Positions 36,949 to 45,359 are shown, numbered from the stretch's first letter. The stretch: 64,000 nt of DNA from Leisingera sp. S132 (GCF_025144465.1 NZ_CP083553.1:2726001-2790000), one strand, 5' to 3'. Notes: generated by a model not told the origin, from the letters alone. Program-made: numbers and translations.

Positions 36949-38688
36949 ATGAGCTTTTTGGGTGTAGAGCAGTCCTTGACCGGCCGCCGCTGGGTTGGCC
37001 CCGGGGTCGAAGTGGACCGTGCCTCCGAGATGATGGCGCAGCAGACCGGCCTGCCCCGCTCTGTCTGCCAGGTTCTGGCCCGTCGCGGTGTGCCGGCGAT
37101 GGAGGCCAAGGGCTTTCTGGAACCGAAGCTGAAAGAACTGCTGCCCGACCCGCGCGAAATGAAGGACATGGAGGCCGCCGCCGCCCGCTTTCTGGAAGCC
37201 GTGCGGCGCAAGCAGCGGATTGCGGTCTTTGCCGACTATGACGTCGATGGCGGCAGCTCTGCCGCGTTGCTCCTGGTCTGGTTGCGCCAGATGGGGCTGC
37301 AGGCGACACTTTATATCCCCGACCGCATTGATGAAGGCTATGGCCCCAACGTCCCTGCCATGCAGGAACTGGCCGCCGCCCATGACCTGATCATCTGTGT
37401 CGATTGCGGCACCCTCAGCCACGAACCCATTGCCGCCGCCAAGGGTGCAGATGTCATCGTGCTGGACCACCACCTGGGCGGCGAGACGCTGCCGGATTGT
37501 GTGGCGGTGGTGAACCCCAACCGGCAGGACGAAAGCGGCGACCTGGGTTATTTCTGTGCCGCCGGCGTGGTGTTCCTGATGCTGGTCGAGGCAGGCCGCC
37601 AGCTGCGCGAGTCGGGTGCCAAGGGGCCGGATCTGATGGCACTGCTGGACCTGGTTGCGCTGGCCACCGTGGCGGATGTGGCGCCTTTGATCGGCGCCAA
37701 CCGGGCGCTGGTGCGCCAGGGCCTGAAAGTGATGGGCGCACGCAAACGTCCCGGACTGGTGGCTTTGTCCGATGTCTCCCGCATGGATTCGGCGCCTTCC
37801 ACCTACCACCTCGGCTTTCTGCTGGGCCCGCGGGTCAATGCCGGCGGGCGGATCGGCAAGGCAGACCTCGGCGCCCGGCTGCTGTCCACCAGTGACCCGC
37901 ATGAGGCCGCGGCGCTTGCGGAACGGCTGGACGAGCTGAACACCGAGCGCCGCGATATCGAAAACGCCGTGCGCGCTGCTGCTCTGGAGCAGGCCGAGGA
38001 GCGCGGTCTGGACGCCCCGCTGGTCTGGGCCGCGGGCGAGGGCTGGCACCCGGGCGTGGTCGGCATCGTCGCCTCCCGCCTGAAGGAAGCCGCCAACCGG
38101 CCCGCCGTCGTGATCGGCTTTGACGGCGAAGAGGGCAAGGGATCAGGCCGGTCTGTGTCCGGCGTCGATCTTGGCGCCTCGATCCAGCGGCTGGCGGCCG
38201 AAGGGCTGCTGGTCAAGGGCGGCGGCCACAAGATGGCTGCGGGCCTCACCGTGATGCGCGACAAGCTGGAGCCGGCCATGGCGCGGCTGAGTGAATTGCT
38301 GGCCAAACAGGGCGCTGGAGAGGGCGGCCCGGCAGACCTGAAGCTCGACGGCGCGCTGATGCCGGGGGCGGCCAGCGTGGATCTGATCGGGCAGATCGAA
38401 CAGGCAGGCCCGTTTGGCGCAGGCGCCCCTGCCCCGCGCTATGCGCTGCCGGATCTGCAGGTGCGCTTCGCCAAGAAAGTGGGTGAAAGCCATCTGAAAC
38501 TCTCTCTCAGTGACGGTATGGGCGGCGGTGTCGATGCGATCTGCTTTGGCGCCTTCGATACCGCGCTCGGCCCCCGGCTGCTGGAGCACGGCGGCGCGCG
38601 CTTCCATTTTGCCGGACGGCTGGAAATCAACACCTGGGGCGGCCGCCAAAGCCCGCAACTGCGCCTGGAAGACGCCGCAGAATCCTGA
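36949..38688 (+). CDS. recJ: single-stranded-DNA-specific 5'-3' exonuclease
   Basis: RecJ of the DHH family, 579 residues from ATG 36949 (the frame is open to 36898). Catalytic motifs: FADYDVDGGSSAALL (motif I), ICVDCGT, VLDHHLGG (DHH), and the DHHA1 domain with GSGRSVSGVDLGASIQRL and KGGGHKMAAGLTV. Acts in recombination repair and mismatch repair. Confidence 0.97.
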   Translation: MSFLGVEQSLTGRRWVGPGVEVDRASEMMAQQTGLPRSVCQVLARRGVPAMEAKGFLEPKLKELLPDPREMKDMEAAAARFLEAVRRKQRIAVFADYDVDGGSSAALLLVWLRQMGLQATLYIPDRIDEGYGPNVPAMQELAAAHDLIICVDCGTLSHEPIAAAKGADVIVLDHHLGGETLPDCVAVVNPNRQDESGDLGYFCAAGVVFLMLVEAGRQLRESGAKGPDLMALLDLVALATVADVAPLIGANRALVRQGLKVMGARKRPGLVALSDVSRMDSAPSTYHLGFLLGPRVNAGGRIGKADLGARLLSTSDPHEAAALAERLDELNTERRDIENAVRAAALEQAEERGLDAPLVWAAGEGWHPGVVGIVASRLKEAANRPAVVIGFDGEEGKGSGRSVSGVDLGASIQRLAAEGLLVKGGGHKMAAGLTVMRDKLEPAMARLSELLAKQGAGEGGPADLKLDGALMPGAASVDLIGQIEQAGPFGAGAPAPRYALPDLQVRFAKKVGESHLKLSLSDGMGGGVDAICFGAFDTALGPRLLEHGGARFHFAGRLEINTWGGRQSPQLRLEDAAES

Positions 38689-38708
38689 TTTTTCAAGGCC
38701 TTGCCGCC

Positions 38709-38717
38709 TGTGGATAA
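38709..38717 (-). promoter_or_regulatory. consensus DnaA box after recJ
   Basis: TGTGGATAA, the complement of the exact DnaA box TTATCCACA, lies between recJ and tRNA-Glu. Single copy. Confidence 0.35.
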
Positions 38718-38792
38718 GAATTTTCACAAAGGCGTATTTTTTCCCTTGCGGGTTCCGGCGCTTGCAACTAAACACCCGCTCACGCACAGAGT

Positions 38793-38867
38793 GGCCCGTT
38801 CGTCTATCGGTTAGGACGCCAGGTTTTCAACCTGGAAAGAGGGGTTCGATTCCCCTACGGGCTGCCA
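38793..38867 (+). tRNA. tRNA-Glu (TTC)
   Basis: 75 bases with GGCCCGT/ACGGGCT acceptor arm (one G-T pair), CCAGG-TTTTCAA-CCTGG anticodon arm with anticodon TTC, GGGGTTCGATTCCCC T arm and encoded CCA. The D loop has the usual CTATCGGTTAGGA. Confidence 0.97.
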
Positions 38868-39033
38868 CTTTTTCTCCCGAACAATTCTCCTATTGAGCGT
38901 TCTCAGGAACACTTCTGGAACTTGTGCGGCTCCCAGCCCCAGTCCGCTCTGCGCCGCTTTCCTCCGCCAGAATGGTCTGAGAGACTCTCGTATTCGCACC
39001 GCAAGTCGATTGGAATTTTGACCGAATACCCTT

Positions 39034-39849
39034 TCAGCCAGGGCTTGAGGCAGAGCCGGACCTGACAGCGGCTCCGGCCTGCGGACGAGAGGCCGCGCGC
39101 CAGTAGCCCCACCCCATGATCACAGCCCCTGCAAAGATATTGCCAAGGGTGACGAAGGTCAGATTATGGGCTGCGCCGGCAATTGTGATGCTGGCCGGGT
39201 GATCCGACATCAGCGCCACCGAGAATACCGTCATATTGGCAATGCTGTGCTCGAAGCCCGCCGCGATGAAGGCATAGAGGCACCAAAAGATGATGATGCA
39301 TTTGGTCACGTCGTCCTTGGCCCGCGCGGTGCACCACAGGGCCAGGCACACCAGCCAGTTGCACAAGACGGCTTTGGCAAACAGCTGAACACCCGTTCCG
39401 TGCATTTTCTTGGCTGCCACTTTAAGTAGCAGAGCCTCTTCTCCTGCCGCCAGGATCAGCCCGCCGCCGCCCGCCACAAAGAGCAGCGCCAGCAAAAGCG
39501 CTCCTATCAGATTGCCTGCCCAGCTGGCTGCCCAGCATTGCAGGAGGTCGCCCAAGCTGCTCTGCCCGGTCAGAAAGCCATGCGTCATGTACATGGTGTG
39601 GCCGGTGAACAGCTCGGCCCCTGCAAAAACCACCAGCGTCAGGGCAATACCAAAGCTTGCGCCCATCACAATGGGCCGGATGGCGGCGTCAGCTCCCTGA
39701 CCCACTGAGAATATCAGCAGGATACCCGCCCCCACGAATGCACCCGCTTTAAAGGCGAGGATCAGGAAGCCCAATGGGTCGGCCCGCAGGCTGGCGCTTT
39801 TGTTCTGCGCGACCTCGGCAAATCCCAGAACGGTTTCAGCATAGGTCAT
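39034..39849 (-). CDS. formate/nitrite transporter (FNT) family channel
   Basis: 271 residues with about six membrane helices. The FNT signatures are AFKAGAFVGAG (about 32-42), FAGAELFTGHTMYMTHG (about 75-91), KAVLCNWLVCLALW and AAGFEHSIANMTVF (conserved channel His). The family moves formate, nitrite or other small anions. It is the last gene of an NsrR-flanked operon for NO chemistry, so nitrite is the likelier substrate. The start overlaps orf1 as ATGA. Confidence 0.87.
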   Translation of the reverse strand: MTYAETVLGFAEVAQNKSASLRADPLGFLILAFKAGAFVGAGILLIFSVGQGADAAIRPIVMGASFGIALTLVVFAGAELFTGHTMYMTHGFLTGQSSLGDLLQCWAASWAGNLIGALLLALLFVAGGGGLILAAGEEALLLKVAAKKMHGTGVQLFAKAVLCNWLVCLALWCTARAKDDVTKCIIIFWCLYAFIAAGFEHSIANMTVFSVALMSDHPASITIAGAAHNLTFVTLGNIFAGAVIMGWGYWRAASRPQAGAAVRSGSASSPG

Positions 39850-40415
39850 TTTACTTCAAGCTCCGCGTTGGGCGTATCCGGAGCTGCCCAGCGCAGCCTG
39901 CGCGGATGTCCGAACAGAACCGGGATAGCCCAAAGGCAGGCCAGAGCCGCGGCGAGATAGAGGAAGGCAAAGCCCAGATCCTGCTGGGCCGAGACCAGGT
40001 AGGAGTTGCAGATCCGTACCGGCGCATGGGTATACAGAAACCCGAGCACCCCCAGCATCGACAGCGCATTCGCTTTCAGAAAGCCGCGCAGGATTGGGCC
40101 CAGCCAAGGCCAGGACAGCCGCAACGGCACCCCCAGCAGCAGCGGCAAAGTGATATATTTGGCGGCCTCCCCGGCCGGGGACAGCGCCCAGTCCACATTG
40201 CGCGGCAGCATCCAGAACAGAAAGGTGGTCAGCGCCGCCAGCAGCAGGGGCACGGCCCAGCTGCGCGGGGCTTTCAGGTTCCAGGCTGCCACAACGCCCG
40301 CCAGCACCAGCAAGGGCATCTGCACCAGGACATGCTGGACCGGGCTGGCCACCGCCGCATCCCGCAGTGCAACGGCTTCGGCAAAGGCAAGCAAGGCCAG
40401 GCAGATCATCCTCAT
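39846..40415 (-). CDS. membrane protein, orf1-type partner of sNOR operon
   Basis: 189 residues with about five or six helices and no cofactor motif. It occupies the position of orf1 in norSY-senC-orf1 operons described in ammonia oxidisers; I cannot verify homology without a search. The start overlaps senC and the end overlaps the FNT gene, both as ATGA, so translation is coupled across the operon. Confidence 0.65.
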   Translation of the reverse strand: MRMICLALLAFAEAVALRDAAVASPVQHVLVQMPLLVLAGVVAAWNLKAPRSWAVPLLLAALTTFLFWMLPRNVDWALSPAGEAAKYITLPLLLGVPLRLSWPWLGPILRGFLKANALSMLGVLGFLYTHAPVRICNSYLVSAQQDLGFAFLYLAAALACLWAIPVLFGHPRRLRWAAPDTPNAELEVK

Positions 40416-41011
40416 GGCCGCGACCCGTTCACATGTGCCAGCACAGCGTCCACTGCGTCGGTATCGTAGACAGCAGAGAAGCGGCCATCGCCGGTGATCA
40501 CATGGATCGCTGCATTATGCTGGTAGCCGCCCCACTCATCCGGGATGACAGTCACGTCAAACAGGTCCAATAGCTCCGGCAGTGCCTTCTGCTCCGGCCG
40601 TGCGATGGTCCACATAATGCCGTCGGCCTCATGCGCATCGCCATAGATCGCCATCTGCTCCGGCGTGTCGCGCTCCGGGTCGAAGCTGACTGAGAGCAGC
40701 CGGACCTTCACCCCTTGCGCCTGCAGGCGGTCGCGGATCTCTGCAAAATCGGCCGCGGCGATCTGGCAGATGTCGCCGCAGACGGTATAGATGAACTCGA
40801 CCAGAACAACCTCACCCGCTTGAGGCAGCAATGGCACCGGCCGGCTCGTCATGTCCTCCAGCAGCACCTTGGGGACTTGACGCGGCGACTGCACCACATC
40901 CAGCCGCCGCGCCGCCTCGCTGGTGAAGGCCTGCGCCCCGTCGGTGGCCTGCCACAGGATCCCGCCGCCAATCACGGCGGCGAGAACCGAAGGGAGAACA
41001 CGGGCCAGCAT
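40412..41011 (-). CDS. senC: SCO1/SenC family copper chaperone
   Basis: Membrane-anchored thioredoxin-fold chaperone that delivers copper to the CuA site. From ATG 41011 (199 residues) there is an N-terminal anchor (about 4-20), the copper motif CGDIC (Cys78/Cys82), and a distal conserved His in YQHNAAIHVI. The frame is open to 41119 but that extension lies inside the subunit I gene. It fits the presence of a CuA subunit in the operon. Confidence 0.9.
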   Translation of the reverse strand: MLARVLPSVLAAVIGGGILWQATDGAQAFTSEAARRLDVVQSPRQVPKVLLEDMTSRPVPLLPQAGEVVLVEFIYTVCGDICQIAAADFAEIRDRLQAQGVKVRLLSVSFDPERDTPEQMAIYGDAHEADGIMWTIARPEQKALPELLDLFDVTVIPDEWGGYQHNAAIHVITGDGRFSAVYDTDAVDAVLAHVNGSRP

Positions 41012-42471
41012 CAGCCTTCGCGCCGCCCTAGCCGCGCCGCAAAGCGCAGGACAAAGACCAGCGTCCCCAGCACAACCAGACCGCCGAAAAAGGTGCCGAT
41101 GCGGTCGTGGGCCAGCCATTCCTCATAGTGCACAGCCCAGCGGCGCGGGATCGAGGCGGCACCGGAGAACAGGAACACCGTCACAAACCCTGCGGCACCC
41201 ACCAGGTAGGTAACAAAAGCCGCCCGGTCCAAACCGCCCATTTGCGAGATCGTCTTGCCGCGCACCAGCCAGGCCATGAAGCCAAAGGCCATCGCCACCT
41301 CGCCCAGCAGCAGATAGGTGTGAAAATGGCCCGGCACCCACATGGTGTTGTGCATCACCTTGTTGACACTGATCATCCCGTCGATGGAGGCCGGAATGGA
41401 CCCCACCGACCAACCCGCAACTGACAGCACCAGAAGCGACGATGCCAGGTCCCAGGTCATCTTGGAGCCGCGCACATAAAGGAAGGTGGAAAGGGCGGTG
41501 ACCGCAATCAGGGGAATGCCGCTGAAGTAGGAGACCAGCTGCCCCACTACCAGCATCCACGGCGGCATCACCACATCCTGCAACAGGTGGTGCCAGTAGA
41601 CTGCCATCACAAAGATCAGCACCGCATTCCAGGCGATTGCAAACAGCCGGTTCGATTTCCAGGGCTTTCCGGTGTATTCCGGCAGGATCTCATAGACCGC
41701 CGTCACAGCCATATAGATCGAGGCGTTGATGAAGACATGGCCGAAGAAATAGATCAGGTTCTTGGCCAGCAGCGCATCCACCTCGAACCCCGGCACCAGC
41801 AGATGCACCAGGCTTGCAACCAAAACGGCCGCGCCCAGGATGATACCAATCGAGTTGAATATTGTCACAGCCGCGGCCGCCACGATGGCCGGCGGCGGTG
41901 GATCGTTGTCCTCGCGCCCCAGGATCAGATTCCAGCCCAGCGCCCGGACCAGGCTGCCATAACGCGCATGGATCCGGCGGCCCAGCTCCAGGTAATACAG
42001 CAGAAAGCCCACCCCGATGGCAGTGTATCCCAGCATGAAGGACGCGGCTGCACCTGCCTCCCAGGCGCCGCCGGACAGGGCAGGCAGAGGGAACAGGAAA
42101 GTCCAGGCACCGCCGTAACCGCCAATGAAGATCGCGCCAAGGATCAGCGCCACGCCTAGCAGGAAAAGCCCCAGGAAGGCCCAGAAGATGCCGCCCGACA
42201 GCACAAGATGGCGGCCGCAGAAATACCACATGATGGCCGCGCCCGACAGCGCAGCAGTGCCCACCATGCCCGCGCCATGTGCGGTCAGCAGCTGGTAGAA
42301 CAGTGCCGGGTCCAGCTCAATCCACTGGCCCTGCGCTGCGCGCATGAGGAGGCCGAAGACCATCATCAGCGCAAACACCGCGCCAGTGAGGATCATCGTC
42401 AGCTTGACCGCCCCGGCCTGCGGCGCAGCCGCTGCAAGCCCAGGAACATAATTTTCAGATGCAGTGCTCAT
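41011..42471 (-). CDS. norY: heme-copper oxidase superfamily subunit I, probable sNOR-type NO reductase
   Basis: 486 residues, about 12 helices. All six metal histidines are present: His65 and His384 (low-spin heme), His382 (high-spin heme), His245, His294 and His295 (CuB). At His245+4, where oxygen reductases carry the Tyr cross-linked to CuB-His, this protein has Asn249 (GHVFIN). That argues against oxygen reduction. With the CuA subunit, senC, orf1 and NsrR, the set matches norSY-senC-orf1. The alternative is an unusual B-type cytochrome c oxidase. It starts directly after the subunit II stop. Confidence 0.75.
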   Translation of the reverse strand: MSTASENYVPGLAAAAPQAGAVKLTMILTGAVFALMMVFGLLMRAAQGQWIELDPALFYQLLTAHGAGMVGTAALSGAAIMWYFCGRHLVLSGGIFWAFLGLFLLGVALILGAIFIGGYGGAWTFLFPLPALSGGAWEAGAAASFMLGYTAIGVGFLLYYLELGRRIHARYGSLVRALGWNLILGREDNDPPPPAIVAAAAVTIFNSIGIILGAAVLVASLVHLLVPGFEVDALLAKNLIYFFGHVFINASIYMAVTAVYEILPEYTGKPWKSNRLFAIAWNAVLIFVMAVYWHHLLQDVVMPPWMLVVGQLVSYFSGIPLIAVTALSTFLYVRGSKMTWDLASSLLVLSVAGWSVGSIPASIDGMISVNKVMHNTMWVPGHFHTYLLLGEVAMAFGFMAWLVRGKTISQMGGLDRAAFVTYLVGAAGFVTVFLFSGAASIPRRWAVHYEEWLAHDRIGTFFGGLVVLGTLVFVLRFAARLGRREG

Positions 42472-42981
42472 TTACTCCTCCGCCGCGATAACTTCGAATT
42501 CATTGACCATGTCGTGATGCGCCACGCCGCAAAACTCCATGCAGAGAACCTGGTAGCTGCCGGGTTCCTCAAAGGTGTAGGTGATCTGCGTGGTGTAGCC
42601 GGGGATCGCCTGCACCTGGGTCAGAAGTGTCAGCTCGCTGTCATAGATGCCCATCCCATGGGTCACGTCCTCGGTGGTCACGTTGAAATTGACCGGCTGG
42701 CCCGCCGGAATTTCCGCGGTGTCAATGTCCCACCACCACTGGCCGCCGCTGACATTCACCTCCAGCGCATCGCCGGTGCCGGCCAGCGCATGCGGCCACT
42801 CCCGCAGCGAAGCAACAGAGATGATCACGCCCGCTATTGTCATCGCCCAGATCAGCCCCTTGCGTTTTGCGTTGGCGCCCGGACCAGGCGCCGGACCGCG
42901 CGAAGACCGCGCAGCAGCGGCAAACACCGCTGACAGCGCCGCCATCAGGACCAGCGAGATTAAAAGAACAACCGGCTGCAT
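42472..42981 (-). CDS. norS: CuA-containing subunit II of the heme-copper enzyme
   Basis: 169 residues: one N-terminal anchor (about 3-25), a second hydrophobic segment (about 43-58), and a cupredoxin domain. The CuA ligands are complete: His108, then Cys147, Cys151, His155 and Met158 in CMEFCGVAHHDM; Trp-rich QWWWDID is also present. It would receive electrons from cytochrome c or a blue-copper protein. First gene of the operon; GGAGG precedes the ATG and the NsrR-like site is 16 bases upstream. Confidence 0.85.
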   Translation of the reverse strand: MQPVVLLISLVLMAALSAVFAAAARSSRGPAPGPGANAKRKGLIWAMTIAGVIISVASLREWPHALAGTGDALEVNVSGGQWWWDIDTAEIPAGQPVNFNVTTEDVTHGMGIYDSELTLLTQVQAIPGYTTQITYTFEEPGSYQVLCMEFCGVAHHDMVNEFEVIAAEE

Positions 42982-42996
42982 GCGCCGCCTCCATTT

Positions 42997-43019
42997 AATA
43001 GGTATTTTAGATGCCTATT
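42997..43019. promoter_or_regulatory. putative NsrR operator
   Basis: AATAGGTATTT-T-AGATGCCTATT, two 11-base half-sites around one base, matching at 9 of 11 positions. This 11-1-11 geometry with an AT-rich middle is that of known NsrR sites. It lies between divergent norS and nsrR, 16 bases from the norS start. Confidence 0.7.
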
Positions 43020-43089
43020 ATTGGATTGCCCGGATACATGTCAACAAAATACGTCTTTTCAGTGCATATTATTTATGGGATGAACGCTT

Positions 43090-43545
43090 ATGCAGATCAC
43101 CAAGTTTTCCGATTACGCCCTGCGCATCCTGATCCACCTCGCCACCCACGAGGACGGGCTGATGACCACCCGCGAAATTGCCGGGATGCAGCAGCTGCCG
43201 TTCAACCACCTGGCCAAGATTTCCCAATGGCTGACCCACGAGGGCTATGTGGAATCGGTCCGCGGCCGCAACGGCGGCATGCGCCTGGCCAAGCGGCCCG
43301 AGGCAATCTCCATCGGCGCTCTGCTGCGCAAATCCGAACACGGCACACCGCTGGTGGAATGCATGAAAGAGGACGGCGGCTGCTGTGTGATGACGCCGGC
43401 CTGCGGGCTGCTGCCGATCCTGTCTGAGGCGCAGGAGGCCTTCTTTGCCGCGCTGGACAACCGCACCCTCAAGGACGTGCTGGAAGGAAACCGCGGCATG
43501 AAGAACCTGATCCGAAAGCTGGAGGCGGAGCAGGCCTTGAAATAG
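43090..43545 (+). CDS. nsrR: Rrf2 family NO-sensing repressor NsrR
   Basis: 151 residues with winged-helix DNA-binding domain (MQITKFSDYALRILIHLATH...MTTREIAGMQQLPFNHLAKI) and iron-sulfur ligand cysteines Cys91, Cys98/99 and Cys105 (CMKEDGGCCVMTPAC), the NsrR spacing. NO destroys the cluster and relieves repression. Divergent from norSY-senC-orf1 with an operator-like palindrome between them. Confidence 0.9.
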   Translation: MQITKFSDYALRILIHLATHEDGLMTTREIAGMQQLPFNHLAKISQWLTHEGYVESVRGRNGGMRLAKRPEAISIGALLRKSEHGTPLVECMKEDGGCCVMTPACGLLPILSEAQEAFFAALDNRTLKDVLEGNRGMKNLIRKLEAEQALK

Positions 43546-43586
43546 GCAGCGGCAGCCTGCAAGGCCGCTGCCGTTTTACCCCCTCT

Positions 43587-43766
43587 TCACTTGGCGGCAC
43601 CAGACACCGTGCCCTCCAGCACCTGCCAGTTCCAGGCTTCAAACGCCACGGACAGGTGCCAGGCCTTGAACCCGGCGTAGCCTGCCAGCAGCGCCAGTAT
43701 CAGCAGGTACATCATCCTGCGGAAACGCAGGTTCTCTTCCGGCCGTGTGTTCTCAGTCCCGTGCAT
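43587..43766 (-). CDS. small single-pass membrane protein
   Basis: 59 residues from ATG 43766 with one helix (MMYLLILALLAGYAGFKAW). It overlaps the end of the ccoP fragment by 14 bases, so it was probably the last gene of the former cco operon. No family recognised. Its promoter is probably gone with the operon. Confidence 0.5.
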   Translation of the reverse strand: MHGTENTRPEENLRFRRMMYLLILALLAGYAGFKAWHLSVAFEAWNWQVLEGTVSGAAK

Positions 43767-44085
43767 CACTGCCATTCCACAACACATACAATGTCAGCAT
43801 CCGGATTTGGGCATCGCTCAGCCGTCCCTGCCAGGCCGGCATGACGCCCATCCGGCCATAGTAGACACTGCGGTAAATGTCGTCCCGGCTGCCGCCATAA
43901 ATCCACCGGCTGTCACCCAGGTCCGGCGCGCCGTTTTCGTAGCCGCCACGCCCGTCATCGCCGTGACAGGCAGCGCAGTTGTCCTCAAACACCGTCCTGC
44001 CCGCTTCGGCCAGCTCCGCGTTATGCGCCTGTCCTGACAGCGACAGCACAAATTCCACTGCCTGGCGTGCCCCCATCGGGTGGTC
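43753..44085 (-). pseudogene. ccoP: 3' fragment of cbb3 oxidase subunit III (ccoP)
   Basis: About 107 residues from the only in-frame ATG. FVLSLSGQ, then NCAACHGDDGRGG (heme c motif CAACH), GAPDLGDSRWIYGGS, and RMGVMPAWQGRLSDAQIRMLTLYV (axial Met) match the second heme domain of CcoP. The first heme domain and membrane helix are missing; the frame stays open upstream (DHP, then TIKP) and runs into the IS3 element. No ccoN or ccoO is in the window. It could be read as a stand-alone cytochrome, but there is no signal peptide. Confidence 0.75.
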
Positions 44086-44142
44086 CGGTTTAATTGTTAG
44101 TGCATCGTGGGTCTGGAGCTCACCCCATTTTTGGCCCGGGCT

Positions 44143-45022
44143 TCATGCGACCTTTCGGGTTTCGTTCAGTTGGGCCGCACATTCGCTCGGCGTCAAGTTC
44201 CCCGGCGAGGAATGCGGCCTGGCTTCATTGTAATCGGCTCTCCATTCGCTGATCCGCTTTCGGGCGTCGTCCATCGACAGGAACCATGAGGCGTTCAAGC
44301 ATTCCTGTCTAAGGCGGCTGTTGAACGCTTCGATGTATGCGTTATCTTTCGGTTTTCCGGGCCTCGAGAAGTCCAACTCGACCTTGTTCAGGTAGGCCCG
44401 CTGGTCAAGTAACCGGCCGGCGAACTCAGGCCCCTTGTCGGCTCGAATGCTTCGTGGCTTGCCTCGGATCCGGGCTAACCGATCCAATTCATCACTGACC
44501 TGGCAGGCTCGGAAGTTTGTCCTCGCAGCAGTCGCGAGAGCCTCTCTCGTAAAGCAGTCGGCAATGGTCGCAATACGAAACGGTTTTTCGTCGAACGGCC
44601 GGTCCGACATGAAGTCCCCTCCCGGCGATGCACGGCATCGCCTGCCGGGCAGGGATTGCCCAGATCTCATTCATGCCGTCAGCCTCGGATCGGCCGGATC
44701 GATACCGGCAGGCCCGGCGCCGCTTCGGGCTGCGGGTCCGGATCGACAGGCCCTCTTCGCAGTACAGGCGGTACAGGCGCTTGTGGTTCACATGCCACCC
44801 CTCCCTTTGCAGCAGTATGTGCAGGCGACGATATCCATACCGCACACGGCTTTCGGCCAACTCCTTCAGGCGCATCCGCAATTCAACCGCCGGATCGCGC
44901 CTGGATTGATATCTGCGGGAAGCCCGTCCGAAGCCCATGGCATTACAAGCACGGCGCTCCGACACCTCAAACACACCCTGATAGTGCCGGACGACCTCGC
45001 GGCGGCGGACAGGCTTCACCAC
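44143..45022 (-). pseudogene. IS3-family transposase orfB, disrupted
   Basis: DDE transposase in two frames. The N-terminal part (45022 to about 44650) has the HTH_21-like segment RVRYGYRRLHILLQREGW and ends at NEIWA. The C-terminal part begins DFMSDRPFDEKPFRIATIADCFTREALA with the first catalytic Asp, then RADKGPEF (second Asp; Asn changed to Lys) and YIEAFNSRLRQECLN (Glu). A 37-bp palindromic insertion between NEIWA and DFMSD (about 44618-44654) shifts the frame. Inactive. Confidence 0.85.
44618..44654. repeat. 37-bp palindromic insertion in IS3 orfB
   Basis: Relative to the expected NEIWAMDFMSD codons, 37 extra bases are present. They contain GGCGATGC-ACG-GCATCGCC and flanking CCCTCCC/GGGCAGGG arms, an imperfect hairpin. 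The insertion is 1 mod 3 and breaks the frame. Ends may be off by a base or two. Confidence 0.65.
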
Positions 45023-45282
45023 TTTTTTCTCAGCGCGTCCTGCAACATCGTTTTGTCCAGCGTCAGATCAGCGACCAGGCGCTTCAGCTTGCTGTTCTCG
45101 TCTTCGAGCTGTTTCAGCCGCCGGATCTCCGACACACCCATCCCCGCATAGACCTTCTTACCGCGATAGAACGTCGCTTCCGCGACCCCCATCTTGCGGC
45201 AAATCTCTCCAACCGCCGTCCCGGCTTCCGCTTGCCTCAAAGCAAAGGCAATCTGTTCGTCGCTCAATCGTTTCTTCGGCAT
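45016..45282 (-). CDS. IS3-family transposase orfA
   Basis: 88 residues from ATG 45282: HTH domain PKKRLSDEQIAFALRQAEAG...VGEICRKMGVAEATFY and a leucine-zipper tail (IRRLKQLEDENSKLKRLVADLTLDK). Intact, but useless without orfB. The end carries the AGA-AAA-AAG slippery run for -1 frameshifting into orfB. Confidence 0.88.
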   Translation of the reverse strand: MPKKRLSDEQIAFALRQAEAGTAVGEICRKMGVAEATFYRGKKVYAGMGVSEIRRLKQLEDENSKLKRLVADLTLDKTMLQDALRKKW

Positions 45283-45359
45283 CGGTACACTCCCTCTCTT
45301 GCCAGAAATGTTCCCAAAAATTCGCATTCACTCCGGACCAGTCTCAGGGGGCAGGACCA

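Larger units (their letters stand above)
44114..45359 (-). mobile_element. IS3-family element (IS407-like group), decayed
   Basis: About 1.25 kb. Imperfect ends TGGAGCTCACCCC (left) and, read inward from the right, TGGTCCTGCCCCC. It encodes orfA and a broken orfB with an A6G slippage site at their overlap (45022-45028). No 4-bp duplication is evident at these ends, whose exact limits are approximate. It lies between the ccoP fragment and the recombinase fragment. Confidence 0.8.

Noticed and set aside
43753-44076. The short cytochrome c frame as an intact gene of the NO operon.
   Set aside because: It lacks a signal peptide or anchor, its upstream frame is open into the IS, and it matches only the second heme domain of CcoP.
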